Below, piece by piece: positions 7,921-11,086 of a DNA stretch of 11,086 bases. Positions within the stretch are counted from its first letter, which is position 1; every line of letters starts with the position of its first letter. The DNA comes from an uncultured Rubellimicrobium sp. (GTDB lineage: Bacteria > Pseudomonadota > Alphaproteobacteria > Rhodobacterales > Rhodobacteraceae), in NCBI GenBank assembly GCA_902805995.1, contig CADCUU010000456.1, forward strand, positions 1 to 11,086. Direction: 5' to 3'. A model generated the notes under the pieces. That model was not told where the DNA came from and did no database searches. It was given only the letters and a program-made list of their open reading frames with translations. The translations under genes were made by a program, and so were the position numbers.

Positions 7921-9075
7921 ATGAGCGGCACCGACAACTTCGAAGCCGTGGTCAAGCAGCGCCAGCCCGAGGCGGTTGCCGAGTTCCACGAGGACACCAC
8001 CCTCATCCGGCGCATCCAGCATGCGCTCCATGCGGCTCCGTCGCTGGTGCCGCTGATCGTGCTCCTCCTGTCCATCGTGATCTTCAGCGTCCTCATCGGC
8101 ACCCGCTTCTTCGCGGCGTCCCAGCAGACGCTCATCCTGCAGCAGGTGCAGGTGGTCGGCATCCTGGCCGTCGCGCAGACACTGGTGATCCTGACCGCGG
8201 GCATCGATCTGTCCGTGGGCGCGATGATGGTGTTGACCTCCATCGTGATGGGGCAGTTCACCTTCCGCTACGGCGTCCCGGCCCCCGCGGCCGTTGTGAT
8301 CGGGCTCGCCGCAGGTGGCGTGATGGGCTTCATCAACGGGCTCCTCGTGGCCTATGTCCGGCTGCCGCCCTTCATCGTGACGCTGGGCACGCTCCAGATC
8401 TACTTCGCCACCAACTACCTTTTCTCCGCCAACGAGACGATCCGGTCCCAGGACGTCGCGGCCGAGGCGCCGATCCTCCAGTTCTTCGGCGTCAAGGTGA
8501 ACGAACTGTTCGTGCGCTGGTACGAAGGGATGCAGGGCATCGTGTGGGAGGGTGGGCGTCGCCCGCCCGCGACCGACATCGCCTGGCTCGACTTCCTGTG
8601 GTCGGTCAAGCTGCCGGTCGGCGTGATCTTCATGCTGCTGCTCACCATCGTGGTCGCCTATGTCCTGCGGCAGACCGCCTGGGGCCGCCATGTCTACGCC
8701 GTGGGCGACGACCCGGAGGCCGCACAGCTCGCTGGCGTCAACACCCGCAGGACGCTGATCTCCGTCTACACGGTCGCAGGCGTGATCTGCGGCTTCGCTG
8801 GCTGGGCCTCCATCGGGCGGAACGGCTCGGTGTCGCCCACCATCGGGACCGACGCCAACCTGGAGGCCATCACCGCCGCGGTGATCGGGGGCATCTCGCT
8901 CTTCGGGGGACGCGGGTCGGTGATGGGGGCGCTGTTCGGCGCGCTGATCGTGGGCGTGTTCTCGCTGGGCCTGCGGATGATGGGGGCCAACGCGCAGTGG
9001 ACCTATCTCCTCATCGGCCTTCTCATCATCGTGGCCGTGGCCATCGACCAGTGGATCAGAAAGGTTTCCGCCTGA
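7921..9075 (+). CDS. frcC: Inner-membrane permease of the FrcBCA sugar ABC transporter
   Basis: A 384-residue integral membrane protein of the ribose/xylose-type permease family (BPD_transp_2), which should form a homodimer channel between FrcB and FrcA. After a hydrophilic N-terminus (1-40), hydrophobic segments lie at about 42-62, 76-110 (with the family motif LTAGIDLSVGAMMVL, 91-105), 122-146, 148-168, 232-249, 280-298, 314-328, 333-352 and 360-377. The cytoplasmic coupling region is YAVGDDPEAAQLAGVNTRR (259-277), typical of this family. A long loop at about 171-229 makes it larger than RbsC (321 residues). The ATG has GGAGGAG four bases upstream. The TGA overlaps the frcA ATG by one base (TGATG), indicating coupled translation. 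Assignment to the Frc subgroup rests on the single-domain ATPase and kinase downstream. Confidence 0.92.
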   Translation: MSGTDNFEAVVKQRQPEAVAEFHEDTTLIRRIQHALHAAPSLVPLIVLLLSIVIFSVLIGTRFFAASQQTLILQQVQVVGILAVAQTLVILTAGIDLSVGAMMVLTSIVMGQFTFRYGVPAPAAVVIGLAAGGVMGFINGLLVAYVRLPPFIVTLGTLQIYFATNYLFSANETIRSQDVAAEAPILQFFGVKVNELFVRWYEGMQGIVWEGGRRPPATDIAWLDFLWSVKLPVGVIFMLLLTIVVAYVLRQTAWGRHVYAVGDDPEAAQLAGVNTRRTLISVYTVAGVICGFAGWASIGRNGSVSPTIGTDANLEAITAAVIGGISLFGGRGSVMGALFGALIVGVFSLGLRMMGANAQWTYLLIGLLIIVAVAIDQWIRKVSA

Positions 9076-9857
9076 TGACGCAGACCCCCATCCTCATGGG
9101 CCGTGGGCTCACCAAGCGCTACGGCAAGGTCGTGGCGCTCGACAACTGCGACTTCGACCTCTACCCGGGCGAGATCCTGGCCGTGATCGGCGACAACGGC
9201 GCGGGCAAATCCACCCTGATCAAGGCGGTGTCCGGCGCCGTCGTGCCGGACGAGGGGGAGATCTTCCTCGACGGCCAGAAGATCCAGTTCCGCAACCCCA
9301 ACGAGGCGCGGCAGGCGGGGATCGAGACCGTCTACCAGACGCTCGCCATGTCCCCTGCCCTGTCCATCGCCGACAACATGTTCATGGGGCGTGAGATCCT
9401 GAAGCCCGGGATCATGGGCTCGGTCTTCCGCAAGCTCGACCGTCCCCGGATGGAGAAGTTCGCCCGCGAGAAGCTCAACGAGCTTGGGCTGATGACCATC
9501 CAGAACATCAACCAAGCGGTGGAGACGCTGTCGGGCGGGCAGCGGCAGGGCGTGGCTGTGGCGCGCGCGGCGGCCTTCGGGTCCAAGGTCATCATCCTCG
9601 ATGAGCCGACGGCGGCGCTCGGCGTCAAGGAGTCCCGGCGCGTGCTGGAGCTGATCCTCGACGTGAGGTCGCGCGGCATCCCGATCATCCTGATCTCCCA
9701 CAACATGCCCCACGTCTTTGAGGTCGCGGACAGGATCCACGTCCACCGCTTGGGCAAGCGTCTGTGCGTCATCCGGCCGAAGAATCATTCCATGTCGGAC
9801 GCAGTCGCGTACATGACAGGGGCGCGAGTCCCGGATGCGGAGTTCGAGACCGCCTGA
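9075..9857 (+). CDS. frcA: ATP-binding subunit of the FrcBCA sugar ABC transporter
   Basis: A 260-residue cytoplasmic ATPase that powers sugar import through FrcC. All ABC motifs are present: Walker A GDNGAGKST (39-47), Q-loop Gln88 in VYQTLA, signature LSGGQ (152-156) with QRQGVAVARA, Walker B VIILDEP with Glu177, D-loop region AALG and switch His209 in LISHN. It contains one nucleotide-binding domain, unlike RbsA, XylG or MglA (about 500 residues, two fused domains). Single-domain length is a hallmark of the FrcA group and implies a homodimer. The ATG overlaps the frcC stop by one base. The frcK GTG lies 25 bases beyond its stop. Confidence 0.94.
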   Translation: MTQTPILMGRGLTKRYGKVVALDNCDFDLYPGEILAVIGDNGAGKSTLIKAVSGAVVPDEGEIFLDGQKIQFRNPNEARQAGIETVYQTLAMSPALSIADNMFMGREILKPGIMGSVFRKLDRPRMEKFAREKLNELGLMTIQNINQAVETLSGGQRQGVAVARAAAFGSKVIILDEPTAALGVKESRRVLELILDVRSRGIPIILISHNMPHVFEVADRIHVHRLGKRLCVIRPKNHSMSDAVAYMTGARVPDAEFETA

Positions 9858-9882
9858 CAGGCAACCTCCCCAAGGATAGTCC

Positions 9883-10560
9883 GTGCTCGACATATCGGCC
9901 CAGGTGACCGCCCTCGCGGAACGATCGACGGCCCTCCTCGCCGATCGGCCCCGGATCCTGGTGGCGCTGGCGGCGGCGCCGGCCTCGGGCAAGTCGGCCC
10001 TGGCGGCGGCGCTGCTGCGCCGCCTTCGCGACAGCAAGGTCATTGCCGAGGTCGTACCGATGGACGGCTTCCACCTCGACAACGCGGTGCTCGATGCGCG
10101 GGGGCTGCGGCAGCGGAAGGGCGCGCCCGAGACGATCGACGTGCAAGGGTTCCTCCACCTCGTCCATCGCCTCCGCGCGGGGCAAGAGGTCGTGGCCCCG
10201 ATCTTCGACCGCTCGCGCGACGTCGCCATTGCCGGGGCGCAGGTCGTGCCCGCCGAAGCCCAGATCGTCATCTGCGAAGGCAACTACCTTCTGTTCGATG
10301 AGGACCCGTGGCGGACCCTCATGCCGGTTTGGGACCTGACCGCGCGGCTCGACGTGCCCCTGCCGGAACTTCGTGCGCGGCTCATCCAGCGATGGCTGGA
10401 CCAGGGCCTTTCGCGGGCCGCGGCGACCCGGCGGGCCGAGGGGAACGACGTGCCGAATGCCCGGCGCGTCCTTGAAAAGGAGCTTCCGGCCCAGCTCCTG
10501 TTGTCCATTCGCCCGGACGGAGGGCTGGAATCACCGACACGTTCCGGCAAAGCTCGCTGA
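9883..10560 (+). CDS. frcK: FrcK-like P-loop kinase (uridine kinase / phosphoribulokinase-like family)
   Basis: A 225-residue cytoplasmic kinase-like protein encoded last in the transporter operon. Family signatures are a Walker A loop AAPASGKS (31-38), VVPMDGFHLDN (57-67), the substrate-side motif RKGAPETIDVQGF (78-90), FDRSRD (108-113) and EGNYLLFDEDPW (132-143). C-terminal helices contain Arg-rich RRAEGNDVPNARRVLE (183-198). The first glycine of the usual GxxxxGKS is Ala31, while the catalytic-loop GKS is intact. Start is GTG at 9883, with AAGGAT at 9872-9877. The same kinase type ends the S. meliloti frc operon. The natural substrate of this group is, to my knowledge, not firmly known; phosphorylation of the imported sugar or a derived nucleoside is inference. 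It is unrelated in fold to PfkB or ROK fructokinases. Confidence 0.82.
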   Translation: MLDISAQVTALAERSTALLADRPRILVALAAAPASGKSALAAALLRRLRDSKVIAEVVPMDGFHLDNAVLDARGLRQRKGAPETIDVQGFLHLVHRLRAGQEVVAPIFDRSRDVAIAGAQVVPAEAQIVICEGNYLLFDEDPWRTLMPVWDLTARLDVPLPELRARLIQRWLDQGLSRAAATRRAEGNDVPNARRVLEKELPAQLLLSIRPDGGLESPTRSGKAR

Positions 10561-10584
10561 AGCGTCCCTTGCGGAGCCCCCGTC

Positions 10585-10600
10585 CGGGATTACAATCCCG
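10585..10600 (+). other. Small hairpin directly before the glgB start
   Basis: CGGGAT (10585-10590) pairs with ATCCCG (10595-10600), loop TACA, ending 4 bases before the glgB ATG. It occupies the place where a ribosome binding site would be expected, and no good one is visible there. A GGAG lies further upstream at 10573-10576. It may reduce initiation, or folding may bring the distant GGAG closer to the ATG. Both readings are speculative. Confidence 0.3.
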
Positions 10601-10604
10601 TGAG

Positions 10605-11086
10605 ATGAACAGCACCGTCCCCCACCCGCTCGACGTCGCCACGGTCGCCCGCCTCCTGCAAGGGCGGCACGACGACCCGTTCTCGGTCCTCGGGCCGCAT
10701 CGCCTCGGGGATGCCACCTGGGTGACGGCCTTCGATCCAGGCGCCGAGCAACTGGCGGCGGTCATGGACGGGACGGAGCATCCGCTGACCCGGGTCGAGG
10801 GCGGGCTCTTCTGCGGCAGGGTGCCGGGCGACGGGCCCTACCACCTGCATGGCCGGGGCTATGGGCGGCAGTGGGACTACGACGACGCCTACCGCTTCGG
10901 TCCCGTTCTGACGGACCTCGACGAGTACCTGCTGGGCGAAGGCACCCACGAACGCCTCTGGGAAGCGCTCGGCGCGCATATCGTCACGCATGAAGGGGCG
11001 GCGGGCACGCATTTCGCGGTCTGGGCCCCGAACGCGCGCCGGGTATCGGTCGTGGGTGACTGGAACGCCTGGGACAGGCGTCGCCA
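10605..11086 (+). CDS. glgB: 1,4-alpha-glucan branching enzyme, 5' part only (runs off the window)
   Basis: The first 160 codons of glycogen branching enzyme, which makes alpha-1,6 branches in glycogen. Visible are the N-terminal N1 domain with DDPFSVLGPH (23-32), a repeated beta-sheet module, and YRFGPVLTDLDEYLLGEGTH (96-115). The start of the CBM48 module follows, with THFAVWAPNARRVSVVGDWN (135-154). Having both modules makes it the long, E. coli-like GlgB type. The GH13 catalytic barrel lies beyond the window. I chose ATG 10605; an in-frame TTG at 10569 would add 12 residues but has no ribosome binding site. The gap to frcK is only 44 bases with no terminator, so some read-through from the frc operon is possible. 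In many bacteria glgB is followed by glgC and glgA, which could lie next door. Confidence 0.93.
   Translation, partial: MNSTVPHPLDVATVARLLQGRHDDPFSVLGPHRLGDATWVTAFDPGAEQLAAVMDGTEHPLTRVEGGLFCGRVPGDGPYHLHGRGYGRQWDYDDAYRFGPVLTDLDEYLLGEGTHERLWEALGAHIVTHEGAAGTHFAVWAPNARRVSVVGDWNAWDRRR

Noticed and set aside
6652..8691. A 679-codon open frame on the minus strand opposite frcB and frcC
   Set aside because: It is antisense to two clear transporter genes, has low-complexity His/Asp/Gly-rich composition and no recognisable domain. It is a shadow of strong G/C third-position bias.

Overview
The window is gene-dense, very GC-rich DNA (about 70% by eye, G or C at most third codon positions). Gene content and protein style suggest an alphaproteobacterium, probably Rhodobacteraceae-like. 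This rests on the glmU-glmS pair, a single-ATPase FrcBCA-type sugar importer with a ROK regulator and a P-loop kinase, and the family signatures. No taxonomic marker gene is present, so the assignment is inference. I see no tRNA, rRNA, insertion sequence, phage gene or CRISPR array.

Left part, plus strand (33-4448): a tight run of four genes. glmU and glmS make UDP-GlcNAc, the precursor of peptidoglycan and LPS. They are followed by an FMN-binding pyridoxamine-phosphate-oxidase-family protein and an AlkD-like HEAT-repeat DNA glycosylase. Gaps are 0 to 4 bases or short overlaps, so this looks like one operon whose promoter lies upstream of the window. The oddity here is glmS: a TAA replaces a conserved Tyr codon 24 residues before the normal end. 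The cut-off tail, including the active-site lysine, is still intact in frame up to the start of the next gene.

Middle, minus strand (4441-6605): a ROK-family repressor (frcR-like) is followed by phenylalanine 4-hydroxylase (phhA). phhA converges on the AlkD-like gene with an 8-base overlap of the two 3' ends. The phhA leader holds a three-part complementary repeat that could fold in two mutually exclusive ways, one of which covers the ribosome binding site.

Right part, plus strand (6778-10560): frcB, frcC, frcA and frcK are a periplasmic sugar-binding protein, membrane permease, single-domain ATPase and P-loop sugar/nucleoside-kinase-like protein. They are transcribed divergently from the ROK regulator across a 172-base control region. 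The set matches the Sinorhizobium meliloti frc (fructose/mannose/ribose) system in composition. A strong UUCG-capped hairpin sits between frcB and frcC. At the right edge is the 5' part of glgB (glycogen branching enzyme), cut by the window end, which may link sugar uptake to glycogen storage.

Overall this is mostly core metabolism plus a known class of sugar-import operon. I do not see an undescribed system. The most useful items are the glmS stop codon, the phhA leader and the RNA structures of the frc operon.
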